Source: Willaertia magna
Lineage: Eukaryota; Heterolobosea; Eutetramitea; Acrasida; Naegleriidae
Length of the DNA stretch: 41,634 nucleotides
Direction of reading: 5' to 3'
Assembly (NCBI GenBank): GCA_902984215.1
Contig: CADWAF010004780.1
Coordinates: forward strand, 1-41,634
Shown here in pieces: positions 9,813 through 19,639 of this stretch. A program made the position numbers and the translations under genes. Position 1 is the stretch's first letter. Each line of letters starts with the position of its first letter. The notes under the pieces are model-generated. The model was not told the origin of the DNA. It made no database searches and saw nothing but the letters and a program-made list of their open reading frames with translations.

Positions 9813-10610
9813 ATGTCTGGAGTTGGTACTGGATTTGATTTAAGTGTTACAGTTTATTCACCTGATGGTCGTCTTTATCAAATCGAATATGCTAACAAAG
9901 CAGTAGAAAGTAGTGGTACAGTATTAGGTATTTGTTGTAAAGATGGTGTAGTATTAGCAGTTGAAAAATTAATTGATTCTAAATTACAAGAAGAATCTAC
10001 TAACACTAGAATATTTAATGTAGATAGACATGCAGGAATGTGTATTGCAGGATGGAAACCAGATAGTAGACCAATTGTACATAAAGCAAGAAATGAAGCA
10101 AAAGAATATATTCAACAATATGGACATCGTATTCCAGGTAAAATCTTAAATGAAAGATTAAGTTCATATGTACATTTCTTTACAATGTATATGGATTCAA
10201 GACCTTTAGGAATTACAAGTTTATTAGCAACTTATGATCACATTGATAATTATCAATTATTCCAAATTGAACCTTCAGGTGAATCATGGGGATATCGTGC
10301 CTGTGCTGTAGGTAAAGGAAGACAAGCAGCTAAAACTGAATTAGAAAAATTAAATATAGATCAATTATCTGTTAAAGATGCATTAAAAGAAGCTGCAAGA
10401 ATTATTTATCATGTTCATGATAATACAAAAGATAGACCTTTAGAATTAGAATTATCTTGGATATCTAAGGATTCTAATTTTGAACATCGTAGAGTGCCAA
10501 AAGATTTATTTGATGAAGCTGAAAATTATGCAAAAGAATCTACTAAAAAGAGTACAACTACTGGTGGTACTACTCAAAGAGATGAAGATGAAGAATTAAC
10601 TGATGTTTAA
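9813..10610 (+). CDS. PSMA3: 20S proteasome alpha subunit (alpha type-3, alpha7)
   Basis: Structural subunit of the outer rings of the 20S proteasome. 265 residues, single exon. It opens with the alpha signature GTGFDLSVTVYSPDGRLYQIE and the N-terminal YSPDGR gate motif. It continues with YANKAVESSGTVLGICCKDG and RIFNVDRHAGMCIAG, then a central SGESWGYRACAVGKGRQAAK and the family-specific ELELSWIS. The acidic tail DEDEELTDV resembles the phosphorylated C-terminus of PSMA3. Overall it fits alpha7/PSMA3 better than other alpha types. Its A-rich leader shares 14 nt (AAAACTAAAAATAA) with the ATG101 leader. Confidence 0.93.
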   Translation: MSGVGTGFDLSVTVYSPDGRLYQIEYANKAVESSGTVLGICCKDGVVLAVEKLIDSKLQEESTNTRIFNVDRHAGMCIAGWKPDSRPIVHKARNEAKEYIQQYGHRIPGKILNERLSSYVHFFTMYMDSRPLGITSLLATYDHIDNYQLFQIEPSGESWGYRACAVGKGRQAAKTELEKLNIDQLSVKDALKEAARIIYHVHDNTKDRPLELELSWISKDSNFEHRRVPKDLFDEAENYAKESTKKSTTTGGTTQRDEDEELTDV

Positions 10611-10633
10611 ATTTATTTTGTATGATATAAAAT

Positions 10634-11302
10634 TTATTTTAATTCTTTTTTTACATTTCTAAAATATTGTAATTTATCTATTGTATTGTTATAAATATCC
10701 AATTCTTTTTGTAATGCCAATATAATTACTTGTTTTTTATTTTTATAAATTTTACTATATTTATCAATTAATTGTTCTAAAGATTTTTGTCTTTGATGAG
10801 TGGGTGTGTGATAATGAAAATTAAATGGAATTTGTATTGGTTGATCAAAATTTATATTTTCATATTCTTTTGGAATTTTAAAATTTAAATCTTCAATTAA
10901 GGTATTTTCTTCTTCTTTTAAGTTAGGAATATTAATTGTTGAAATTATGGTTTGATCGTCATTGTTTAATAAATTTATAATTTCATTAGGTTTCATCTTT
11001 TTAGATTTCTTTTTTATTATTGTTGTTGTTGTATTATTATTTATTGTAGAACTATTACTTGTTATATTATTAATTGAATTATTATTAATTGTAGTTGTGG
11101 GAGAAGAAGATTTAATCATCTTTTTAGCCTTTCTCTTTTTATTATTATCAATATTATTATTTATTATAGTTTCATATTCAAATAGAAATTCTAATTGTTT
11201 TATTGAAATTAAATTATCGGAATGAAAATATTTACAAGTAGGTCCTTTCATGCAATAACCCTCCTCAATGTATTGTTTACATGGTTGTTGTTGTGAAGAC
11301 AT
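10634..11302 (-). CDS. N-terminal CCCH zinc-finger protein
   Basis: 222 residues, single exon. Residues 8-27 form one C-X8-C-X5-C-X3-H finger (Cys8, Cys17, Cys23, His27), the spacing used for RNA binding in CCCH proteins. Next come a helix, Lys-rich basic patches separated by Asn/Thr/Ser tracts (residues 50-105), then an acidic segment and a helical C-terminus rich in Lys, Ile and Tyr. Only the finger is recognisable, so an RNA-binding role is an inference and the specific family is unknown. It is convergent with the proteasome gene (23 bp between stops) and divergent from ATG101. Confidence 0.8.
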   Translation of the reverse strand: MSSQQQPCKQYIEEGYCMKGPTCKYFHSDNLISIKQLEFLFEYETIINNNIDNNKKRKAKKMIKSSSPTTTINNNSINNITSNSSTINNNTTTTIIKKKSKKMKPNEIINLLNNDDQTIISTINIPNLKEEENTLIEDLNFKIPKEYENINFDQPIQIPFNFHYHTPTHQRQKSLEQLIDKYSKIYKNKKQVIILALQKELDIYNNTIDKLQYFRNVKKELK

Positions 11303-11465
11303 TTTTAAAAAATAACCAAGTTAAATTGTTTACAAAATTAATGAATAATTTGATAAAGATGGTTGGATGTAAGCAACAAACGTTTTATTTAAATAATAAC
11401 TGTTATTCATTAACAGTCAAGTGTCTGTTGAGTTGTAATAAAACTAAAAATAACAATAAAAAAAA

Positions 11466-12363
11466 ATGAATTTATTAAATCATAAAACGGATCTTATCAT
11501 TTCTTTACCCATTTTAAATAATCAACCAAACAATAATGTAATTCAAATGAATGAAATTAAAACTTTAACATTTAATGATCAATTCTTAATTATAAAAGAT
11601 TGTTTACGTTCAATGTTATATACAATTACATTTCATAGATCATTAGGTGAAGTATTACCTATCGGAATGGATTGTCAAATATTAGAACAAATTAATTATG
11701 TAAGTATTTTAATTATTTAATTATTTAAAATAAATTTATTAGCCAAGTATTGATGAAAAGGAATTAAATCAAATTTTAAATCAAAATATTCAACAAATTA
11801 TTTTACAATTTCAATTATTTTTAAAAGAAGAATTAAAATTAAATGAACAATTATGGAATGAATTAATTTCTAATAATTCTAAAAATAGTAAAAATAGAAA
11901 TAGTGTATTACAATTAAAAAATAATATTTTATATAAAATATTTACAATTGAATTAAAATATTTTAATTTAAAACAAAATAATTCTTCTGTTGGAATATTC
12001 TTTTCAAAAAAGGAAATTAAAGATTATTTTGAAAATTGGACAATTACAATTAAATTACAATGGAATACTAATTATAATAATTATTTTAATGGTTTACCTA
12101 TTGTAAAGATTACAGATCAAAATACTAATTTACAAAATAATATAGATAATAATTTAAATGAATTAGAAGAAACATTAAATAAAAGATTAAAAAAGATAAT
12201 TAAATCATCACATGAAGATATACCACATTTACCAAATATGACAAGTGAGAATTTAACATTTGCAAATGGAAAAAGTTATCCATTTGAAATGGAAGTTAAA
12301 GAAGAAGGAAAGGGAGATCAAAAAAGTAAAGGAACTGGAAGTGGATGGTTTCCATTTTTTTAA
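11466..12363 (+). CDS. ATG101: Autophagy-related protein 101
   Basis: HORMA-domain partner of ATG13 in the ULK1/ATG1 initiation complex. Exon 1 is 11466-11699, a 43-nt GT-AG intron covers 11700-11742, exon 2 is 11743-12363; 284 residues. Recognised blocks: CLRSMLYTITFHRSLGEVLP, a typical ATG101 start of the fold. Across the splice comes NYPSIDEKELNQILNQNI, then YFENWTITIKLQW, then a helix ending KIIKSSHEDIPHLPNM and SYPFEMEV near the C-terminus. The WF-finger region (RWPF in animals) seems to be GIFFS here, keeping two aromatics. An extra tail ends in GWFPFF. ATG101 is absent from budding yeast but common elsewhere. Divergence is high, but the order of blocks is right. Confidence 0.85.
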
Positions 12364-12488
12364 ATTCATAATGATTGTAAATATTATTGTAAATTACAAA
12401 ATAAATTGAATTTCTTTTTGGAACTAAAAGGAGTCTAATTGCTGTAAATAATTGCGCCAAAGTACAATGTCCTAAAGATTAAAGAAAA

Positions 12489-14579
12489 ATGAGTTCTCCA
12501 GTATTAAGGACATCTCCTACCTCAACAACAACTGCTAGCCTTGTTGAAGTTCCTATTATTGGAATTGTTAGCAGTTGTACTGATGAAGACAGTACAACAA
12601 CAACTACTTTTAATGAAATGATTGAAAAAGAAGAAGATAATGCAAATGAATTGGGATTATTGGATTTAAATCATTTAAGATTAAGATTAGCAGCACCCAC
12701 TCCAACTAATACTCCAATTCATTATAGATCTGCAAAAATTACCTTTTCAAGTGCCAACAGTCTTAGAAGAATGAGTAATACAACTTTATCTTTTGATAAT
12801 AACACTGATTATTCTTCTTCATCAATAAATTTATCTCAACAAGAACCATCGTATGATAATGTCCTTATTACCACCCCTAGAAAAGTAAATAATCAAAAAG
12901 AACTAGAAGAATGCCTTAACGAAGAAGAACAAGTAGAAGAACACGATAATTGTACTAATGAAGAACAAGTAACACATAATGCCTTAAATTCCTTAGGTGA
13001 TGATGGTAAAACTGAAGAAGAATACAATAATAACAATGTAAACGAAGAAGAATATCATAACAATGAAGAATATTATGATATTAATTCTAAAATTACAAAT
13101 TATTCTAATTCAACTATAATTGGTGGATTAACTAAAAAAGAATTAGAATTAAAAATTGAAGAAAAATTAAATAAATTAAAAATAACACCAAAAAAGAATT
13201 TTAGACAACCATTTAAATCAACACCAAAGAAACATATTAAAGAAGTAAATGATGGTAAACATCTAAAATCAACTCAATTATTTAAAAATCAAACATCAAT
13301 AAGGTATAGATCAATTGCAGATGAAACTTATGTTAAAGCATTAGATTTTTTAAATAGTGTAAATTTTGGTGAGTTTGATGAAGAAAGAAGATTAGCTATT
13401 GAAAGATTAAAATCTTTAGAAGAATGTGATTTAACGAAAGAATATGAAAATTATTGTTTAAATTATAATTTTAATAATTCATATGAAAAGAATAAACTAA
13501 AGAAGAAGAATATTAAGCCAAAATATTTAGAGGTTCCTAAAAAGGTAAATAATAGTACCAATAATGGTAATATTGTGAGTGTTCACCCAACGGTGTTTAT
13601 GAAACCATTAGATTTAAGTTTAACCAAAAAGAAGAATGAAGAATTAAAAGCAAATTCTAAATATTTAGAATTTTTAAAATCACCTAGAAGTGGAAAGACA
13701 CCAAGAGAAGAAATTGAAGAGAAAAAGGAATTGATTAAATCTAAACGGATAGAATATAAACAGAAGAATAGTCAAACAACACCAAAATCACAAAAGAAGA
13801 AGAATAACGAAAAGAAAGTTGGAAACGAAGTGAAGAATGAAGAAGAATTAGATTTGATGGATAGAATGACGAAAGGGAAGGATGAAGCTACAGCTGTGGA
13901 AAAGGTATTGACGTTTAATAACGATAATGAGTTTAATGTTGTGGATGAACCAATAGTAGAAATAATTGAACAACAAGAAGAAAATGATGGAAATGAACAA
14001 CAACACTTTGAAGAGTTAAAGAAAGAAGAACATGAAGATTTACTTGAAATGGAAAAGGATGTACAACAAGATGATGATTTTAAGGGAAAGGAAGAAGAAA
14101 ACGAAATTACTATTAAGCTAGAAGAGTCTAAAGAAAATAATAGTGAAGAAGAGAATAATACCAACGAAGAAGAACTGGTTAGAAATGATAATAATACTTC
14201 AGGTTTGCTACAAGAATTGTCCAGTATTATGGAGGAACAAGAACAAGAAGAAGAATTATCATTGCCATTAGCGGTTAACGTTAATAGTTTTGTAGAAGAA
14301 GTAAGGGAAGAAAGACAACCTCCACAACACGAAGAAAGTAAGGAAGAATATGAACTTTGCCCTCCTGTTGAAGAGGCAGTTGAATGTAATAACAAGAACG
14401 AAGGCAAAGTTATTGGGGAGGAAAGTAGCGAAACAATAATGGAACAAAATAGTGTACATGAAGAAAAAGAACATCATCAACACGTTGAAAACTCTAATAC
14501 TAACAATAATAGCAAGAAGAAGAATAAGAATAAAAACAAGAATGCAAAGAAAAAGAGACAAATATTGAAAATAAATTAA
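12489..14579 (+). CDS. Large acidic low-complexity protein, unknown
   Basis: 696 residues, single exon, ATG at 12489 in an A-rich context. The N-terminal 130 residues are Ser/Thr/Asn-rich. Two Glu/Asn-rich stretches follow (residues 140-210 and 450-690). The middle (about 225-420) is basic and more structured: TPKKNFRQPFKSTPKKH, then a likely helical block from RSIADETYVKALDFLNSV to SLEECDLTKEYENYCLNY, and SP/TP sites (LKSPRSGKTPREE) that look like proline-directed kinase targets. The end is a poly-Lys/Asn tail (KKKNKNKNKNAKKKRQ), a possible nuclear localisation signal. No family recognised. Its stop overlaps the stop of the convergent gene by 4 bp. Confidence 0.7.
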   Translation: MSSPVLRTSPTSTTTASLVEVPIIGIVSSCTDEDSTTTTTFNEMIEKEEDNANELGLLDLNHLRLRLAAPTPTNTPIHYRSAKITFSSANSLRRMSNTTLSFDNNTDYSSSSINLSQQEPSYDNVLITTPRKVNNQKELEECLNEEEQVEEHDNCTNEEQVTHNALNSLGDDGKTEEEYNNNNVNEEEYHNNEEYYDINSKITNYSNSTIIGGLTKKELELKIEEKLNKLKITPKKNFRQPFKSTPKKHIKEVNDGKHLKSTQLFKNQTSIRYRSIADETYVKALDFLNSVNFGEFDEERRLAIERLKSLEECDLTKEYENYCLNYNFNNSYEKNKLKKKNIKPKYLEVPKKVNNSTNNGNIVSVHPTVFMKPLDLSLTKKKNEELKANSKYLEFLKSPRSGKTPREEIEEKKELIKSKRIEYKQKNSQTTPKSQKKKNNEKKVGNEVKNEEELDLMDRMTKGKDEATAVEKVLTFNNDNEFNVVDEPIVEIIEQQEENDGNEQQHFEELKKEEHEDLLEMEKDVQQDDDFKGKEEENEITIKLEESKENNSEEENNTNEEELVRNDNNTSGLLQELSSIMEEQEQEEELSLPLAVNVNSFVEEVREERQPPQHEESKEEYELCPPVEEAVECNNKNEGKVIGEESSETIMEQNSVHEEKEHHQHVENSNTNNNSKKKNKNKNKNAKKKRQILKIN

Positions 14580-15991
14580 TTTAATTTTGGAAGAATTGTA
14601 GTTCCACCCATACTTAATAAAGATTTTCCTTCCATTGATGAACTATTGGAAGAAAACAATGGAGATGAGGGTTTTAATGTAGAAATGACAAATACATCAT
14701 TACTTTTATCAACACTTTTCTTCGTTGTAAAACCATATCCATTCTTTTTGATTTTCATAAATTTTCTTGGTTTAAGATTATTATTGTAATTATTAAGGTT
14801 ATTATTGATTGTATAATTACTATCCAAATCTTGTAAATGAATATGATTTGTAAATGAATTCATAATGTTATTAAAATTTGTAGAGGGAGGCGAACCAGTA
14901 ATTGAAGCAGTGGTGGTTGTGGTTGTGGTAGTTGTAAAACTAGTGTTTAATGAACTCACTATAGAAAAGCCATTACTATTATTCATTGATGTTGTAGATA
15001 ATGAATTATAACGATTATTTTCATTATTATTATTAATAGTAATATCTGGAGTTGTTAATAGTAAAGGTTCACTTGGCAATATGGGAAGGTTATTGTTGTT
15101 AGTTTGTATTCTTGGTGAACTATCAATGTTTTCTTTCTTTTTATTTTGTAACGAATTTGAAATATTTTGTAATCTCCTTTTTAATAATTCATTTTCTTTT
15201 TTTAAATTTACAGTTTCATGTTTATATTTTTCTTGTAATTCATTCAATTGACTTTCCAATTGTTTATTTAAATTATTTATTTTATTTTTATTATTTAATT
15301 CATTTTGTAATTCTAATTTCAAATTTTCAACTAAAACACATGATTTCTTCCATTCAATTTCAAATCGTTCAGCCAATCCTTTTAAAATATCATTTTTACA
15401 ATTTTCTTTATTTACAATTTCTTTAATTTCTAATTCTTTTTGTAAAAGTTCCTTCTTTTTTTCTTCATTTGTTTTTAATTTAAATTGTATAAAATCTGAT
15501 TTCATTGAAATTAAATTTTCTTCTAATTTTTCAATTTCATTTTGATAATCATTTATTTGTTTTTTTAGTAAATTACTTTCTGTAAATTTAATATTATTAT
15601 AAATATTATTACTTGTTAAGCTATTATTATTTAACTGTTTTTGGAAGTGATCAATAATTTCAGAATGTTTAACTTTTTCATATTCTTGTTGTAATTGCAG
15701 TATCGTTTTTAATTGTTCATTTTCTTTTTTTAATTTATTATTTTCTTGAATTAGTAAAGAATAATTTACAGATGTTATATTTGTTGGGCCAATAGTTGTT
15801 ATTGTACTATTATCGGTTGTTATACTCGTTACCAATGTAGAAAAAGTAGATGATGAAGAGGCAAGACGATTTAAGGCAGCAGTAGAGGAAGTACTTGTAC
15901 CATTACTTTCATTCATTTTCTTTTTTTTTGCGTAATCGCTTTCAAGATTCTCATTATCCCTTAAACACTTTAACAACAGTAAAGAACGCAT
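14576..15991 (-). CDS. Coiled-coil, Asn/Ser/Thr-rich protein, unknown
   Basis: 471 residues from the ATG at 15991, chosen because it is the first in-frame ATG. A stop lies upstream in the same frame, and only a GTG precedes it at 16003. Residues about 70-275 are a coiled coil rich in Lys/Glu/Leu/Asn. The C-terminal 180 residues are Asn/Ser/Thr-rich, with a Thr run and a short conserved-looking basic patch PRKFMKIKKNGYGFTTKK. No family recognised. A short out-of-frame upstream ORF (ATG 16010 to TAA 15954) overlaps the start and could dampen translation. It lies downstream of BRF1 on the same strand. Confidence 0.7.
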   Translation of the reverse strand: MRSLLLLKCLRDNENLESDYAKKKKMNESNGTSTSSTAALNRLASSSSTFSTLVTSITTDNSTITTIGPTNITSVNYSLLIQENNKLKKENEQLKTILQLQQEYEKVKHSEIIDHFQKQLNNNSLTSNNIYNNIKFTESNLLKKQINDYQNEIEKLEENLISMKSDFIQFKLKTNEEKKKELLQKELEIKEIVNKENCKNDILKGLAERFEIEWKKSCVLVENLKLELQNELNNKNKINNLNKQLESQLNELQEKYKHETVNLKKENELLKRRLQNISNSLQNKKKENIDSSPRIQTNNNNLPILPSEPLLLTTPDITINNNNENNRYNSLSTTSMNNSNGFSIVSSLNTSFTTTTTTTTTASITGSPPSTNFNNIMNSFTNHIHLQDLDSNYTINNNLNNYNNNLKPRKFMKIKKNGYGFTTKKSVDKSNDVFVISTLKPSSPLFSSNSSSMEGKSLLSMGGTTILPKLN

Positions 15992-16010
15992 ATCTTCTTG
16001 CACTTGACAT
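15954..16010 (-). promoter_or_regulatory. Upstream ORF overlapping the coiled-coil gene start
   Basis: An ATG at 16010 opens an 18-codon ORF ending in TAA at 15954, in a different frame from the main ORF and spanning its ATG at 15991. If the transcript starts upstream of 16010, ribosomes would meet this ATG first. The transcript start is not known. Confidence 0.3.
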
Positions 16011-16152
16011 TTACTGGTCTTTTTCTTGGCAGTTGATGAGGCGAGGAACAGTCAGCAAGGTTTTGGAACTCTTGGACTGCAAGAAAAAGATTAAAATTAA
16101 AAACAAGTGAAAACAACTTACAAAAATTACTCTATGATTTTATTATTGATAG

Positions 16153-18246
16153 TTACCTTCTCTTCTTATAAGAAGGTTCATCTTCAAAATCAAAATCATC
16201 ATCTCCTCCACCATCACTATTATATTCAGCATTTAATCTATTTCTTTCTTGTAAACTTATTGGTCTCTTACCAATCACATTATCTTCATTATCTACTTCT
16301 TTATATCCATCCATTGATGCTTGAATACTATGATTATCAACAATAGAATCACCAAATAAATCATCTTCATCAAATAAAGATGAAGAAACCAATCCTTTAG
16401 CAATTCTTGCCTTTAACATATTAGCTGACGCTTCAGATGCACTTCTATAATTATTATTCACTCCACCACCATTTACACTTCCCATATTCATTCCAATATT
16501 ATCAAATATATTACCACCAATACCACCATTCATGTTACCATTTAATAATTGATTATTATTTTGATTCTTTTTTCTACCTCTGCCACCACCTCTTTTCTTT
16601 TTCTCTTCCTTTTCTTTTCTTTTTTGTTCCATTAATTCTAAATATTCAGAATTTAATTCATCCCATAATTTTTCACGGTGTTCAACTTCAATTGGATCAT
16701 TTACAATATATTCGTCAATTTCAGAATCATCTGAAAAATCACTTAATGTTTCTGTTATTCCTTTATCTTCTTCTTCTTCTCCTTTCTTTTCTTCTTCTAT
16801 ATTTGTATTTAAAGTATTATTATTAAGATATTCTTCTTCTTCATCAAATAATTCTTCTTCATTATTATTTTGATTATTTAAAAACGAAGAATCTCGTTGC
16901 GATTGATCTATACTTAATTGACTACCTAATATAGATTGTGATAATGATTGTTTCTTTTGTTGTTCTTTCATAAATAAATCTCCTTGATCCATTTCTTTTG
17001 TAATCTCTTGTATTTGTTTATCATTTTCTAATAATTGTTCAACATCCTCAATATCCTTTTCATTTATTGCATTATTATTAGTATTTTCATTATTTTCTTC
17101 TAATTGTTGTTGTAATAACCACTTCTCTCTTTCCTTTTTTAATTTTAATTCATATTTATCCTTCTTTTCTCTAAATTCTTTATCAAATTCATCTTCTTCA
17201 TTTTGTACATTCTTATCTAAATTCCTGTCATCCATCATTTCTGTAATTTTCATTTTTGTATTTAACGAACGAGTAAAAGCGGGAGGATCAATTACATGAA
17301 CTGTTCCTGTAAAAGTTCCTTGAATAATTTCATTTTCTTGTTTTTCAAATTCTTCTAAAGTTAATTTAGCAGTATCTGTTTGATCAAATTCCATTAAACG
17401 TTTTGTTAATGTAGAAGTACAAATCTTTACAACTTTAACAACCTCTTCTTTAGATCTTGGACAATTATGTATTCTTGAAGCTATCAATAAAGCAGCAGCA
17501 CATATTCCAGCAGGTCTTCTTCCAGTTTGTATCCAATTTCTCTTCATATTTGCAATTAATTTACAAGTAGTTTGTATAATTTTATTTATAACATCCTGTT
17601 CACCAAAATTTAAACGATTAGCAAATCTTCTAACATAAAAAAATGGTTCAACCATTGGTAATTTAAAATGTAAACTTTCCATTAAATTTAGAAATGTATG
17701 TCCAATTTGAAAAACATCCGTTTTTAACGCTTCGGAAAAGTCCATTAACATATATGGTTGTTTATCTTGACGTAAAACAAAATATAAACATGCAGCTGCA
17801 ACTATATCTGGATTTCTGGCTTTTGTAAATCCCTTTTGTAATGCTAATTTAAAAGTATTAGTTGCTCTATCAATGTAATGAGATGATATTTTCATTAAGG
17901 TTGCAATACCAATAATTCTTCTTCTAGCTCTACTAATTGTTTGTAATCTACTTTCAGTCATTGGTTGATTATTTGTGTTTAAATCGGAAGTAGATGGTAC
18001 TGCAGAGGTAAATACTAAATTACCTTCTTCATCATAGGTAAATTGTGGTATACTTCCAAATGCTGATGCTGTTTGTGCTAATGCTCTTTCAGATGACACG
18101 AATGTACCCACTGCTGTATTATCTGCATTAAATTCTACACTTTCATCAAAATGTTCTCCTAATTCTTCTCCACATTGCCCACAATATAATCCTTCGGTGG
18201 TTTGTACGGGAGATATATCACTTCGGCAAGTAGTACACCATACCAT
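16153..18246 (-). CDS. BRF1: Transcription factor IIIB subunit BRF1
   Basis: TFIIB-related factor that with TBP and BDP1 recruits RNA polymerase III to tRNA and 5S genes. 697 residues, single exon. The N-terminal zinc ribbon has Cys4, Cys7, Cys22 and Cys25 (WCTTC and YCGQCGEELG). Two cyclin-like repeats follow (about 75-290), including RRIIGIATLMKIS, ARNPDIVAAACLYFVLRQ and RRPAGICAAALLIASRIHNC. The C-terminal half is charged and disordered. It contains the Brf1 homology block for TBP binding, SEIDEYIVNDPIEVEHREK followed by LWDELNSEYLELMEQKRKEK, then a Gly/Arg/Lys patch and SLFDEDDLFGD. It is longer than human BRF1's structured part because of Glu/Asn runs. Confidence 0.95.
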   Translation of the reverse strand: MVWCTTCRSDISPVQTTEGLYCGQCGEELGEHFDESVEFNADNTAVGTFVSSERALAQTASAFGSIPQFTYDEEGNLVFTSAVPSTSDLNTNNQPMTESRLQTISRARRRIIGIATLMKISSHYIDRATNTFKLALQKGFTKARNPDIVAAACLYFVLRQDKQPYMLMDFSEALKTDVFQIGHTFLNLMESLHFKLPMVEPFFYVRRFANRLNFGEQDVINKIIQTTCKLIANMKRNWIQTGRRPAGICAAALLIASRIHNCPRSKEEVVKVVKICTSTLTKRLMEFDQTDTAKLTLEEFEKQENEIIQGTFTGTVHVIDPPAFTRSLNTKMKITEMMDDRNLDKNVQNEEDEFDKEFREKKDKYELKLKKEREKWLLQQQLEENNENTNNNAINEKDIEDVEQLLENDKQIQEITKEMDQGDLFMKEQQKKQSLSQSILGSQLSIDQSQRDSSFLNNQNNNEEELFDEEEEYLNNNTLNTNIEEEKKGEEEEDKGITETLSDFSDDSEIDEYIVNDPIEVEHREKLWDELNSEYLELMEQKRKEKEEKKKRGGGRGRKKNQNNNQLLNGNMNGGIGGNIFDNIGMNMGSVNGGGVNNNYRSASEASANMLKARIAKGLVSSSLFDEDDLFGDSIVDNHSIQASMDGYKEVDNEDNVIGKRPISLQERNRLNAEYNSDGGGDDDFDFEDEPSYKKRR

Positions 18247-18538
18247 TTTCTATATTCTTCTATTTATATGTTTTACCTCTTTTTCTTCTTGCTATTTTAT
18301 CAAGAATCAATTGATTATTTTCTTGTTGCTATTTCTTTTTTTCTTGTTGGTGTTGCTTTAAAACATAACGTTATATATTTTTTTCAGAAAATTTATGATA
18401 ATGAATGGTAACTGCAAAATGGAATCGTAACAAAAATCATGTTTGGACCCGAGCGCTATTGGAAAGTGCAGAAAAGATTTTTTTACAGAAACCATTAGAA
18501 AATTCATCTTTCATCGAGTTAGTTATAAGTTAATTTAT

Positions 18539-19639
18539 TTACTTTTGTTTTCTACCTGCGCCAACCTTTGATCTTCTTTCTCTTAATAAAGCTAATCTCT
18601 TTTCTTTTAATGCCAATGGATTTAATTTAACTAAAGCCTTCATATTCTTTAATGGGTTTGATTTATGGTGGAATCTAACCTTTCTTTGAGTGGTTGCCTT
18701 CTTTTGTCTAATAACATTTAATACAGCATCGGATTGTAAAATCTTACCAACATCAGTATCAACTGCAACAGGTCTTGGTAATTGATAAACTGCGCCACTT
18801 CTTCTGACGGTTGTTGCTGCTCCCTTTTCATTGTTAACTGAACCAAATTGTTCATGTAAAGCCTTTAATGCGGATTCAGTCCAAACAATTAATCTACCAA
18901 CATGACCACCAGGTGCTAATCTTAAAAGATTTAATCTATGAACAGAACAAGTATCAACTCCAGGTAAGTTTCTGAAAGCTAAGAATGCAGATGGTCTCTT
19001 GTTTGCATAAACGATCAATGGACCTCTTCTGACAATGAATCTTCTTCCTCTTTGTTTACCTCTACCTGGTCTCAATCTCTTGGATCTCTTGGATTTTTGA
19101 GCATCTAATAATAAACCATGGGTCTTTAAGAATGCAACAGCTTCCTTAGTTTTTTGAATATTTTGTACTTCATCACTGACGACTAATGGTAATTGTTTAA
19201 CAGATTCAACTAAGTGACCTCTTGCTTGAACTAATGGTGTAATGCTTGATGCTGCAATTGCTGAGACAATAGCATATCTTCTTTCGTTAATCTTAATTTG
19301 ATGCATCCATCTTCTCCATGTTCTAGTTGGAGAGAACATTCTACCCTTTCTACACATGTTACCGAAAGCACCTTGTCCGGCTCTATGAGTACCACCACCA
19401 GAAACTCTTGGAATACGAGAAACTGCTCTACCAGTACCCCATGAGATAGCAGAGTGATCATGACCTTGATGCATGGAAACTCCATATGGTTGTCTTAAAT
19501 TCATTCTTAAAAAGTTATTCATTCTAGATACAATATCTGGTCTGATTGGTGCTTGGAAAACATCAGGTAAAGGTACTTCTCTTACTACTTCACCTGATTT
19601 AGCATCGAATACGGAAACAGTTGGTCTTTGGAGAGACAT
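18539..19639 (-). CDS. RPL4: 60S ribosomal protein uL4 (L4)
   Basis: 366 residues, single exon. Large-subunit protein whose extended loop lines the exit tunnel. Recognised segments: SVFDAKSGEVVREVPLPDVF, then APIRPDIV, the tunnel loop region SWGTGRAVSRIPRVSGGGTH then RAGQGAFGNMCRKGRMF, ALKALHEQFGS, and the eukaryotic C-terminal extension ending in Lys/Arg (RERRSKVGAGRKQK). Length fits the eukaryotic family. Codon use is the most C-ending of the window's long genes, as expected for high expression. It is divergent from the PX/F-box gene, and the 509-bp gap holds a GGCGGG motif 51 bp before its ATG. Confidence 0.97.
   Translation of the reverse strand: MSLQRPTVSVFDAKSGEVVREVPLPDVFQAPIRPDIVSRMNNFLRMNLRQPYGVSMHQGHDHSAISWGTGRAVSRIPRVSGGGTHRAGQGAFGNMCRKGRMFSPTRTWRRWMHQIKINERRYAIVSAIAASSITPLVQARGHLVESVKQLPLVVSDEVQNIQKTKEAVAFLKTHGLLLDAQKSKRSKRLRPGRGKQRGRRFIVRRGPLIVYANKRPSAFLAFRNLPGVDTCSVHRLNLLRLAPGGHVGRLIVWTESALKALHEQFGSVNNEKGAATTVRRSGAVYQLPRPVAVDTDVGKILQSDAVLNVIRQKKATTQRKVRFHHKSNPLKNMKALVKLNPLALKEKRLALLRERRSKVGAGRKQK

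Noticed and set aside
13772..14407. Minus-strand Ser-rich ORF of 211 codons inside the acidic-protein gene
   Set aside because: It is the antisense shadow of Glu/Asn-rich coding sequence (GAA read as TTC/TCT-type codons) and has no recognisable features.
15991..16120. Extra 5' exon for the coiled-coil gene, ending at TTTTCTTGCAG
   Set aside because: The frame after that acceptor runs into TAA before the ATG and no convincing donor joins it to the main frame.
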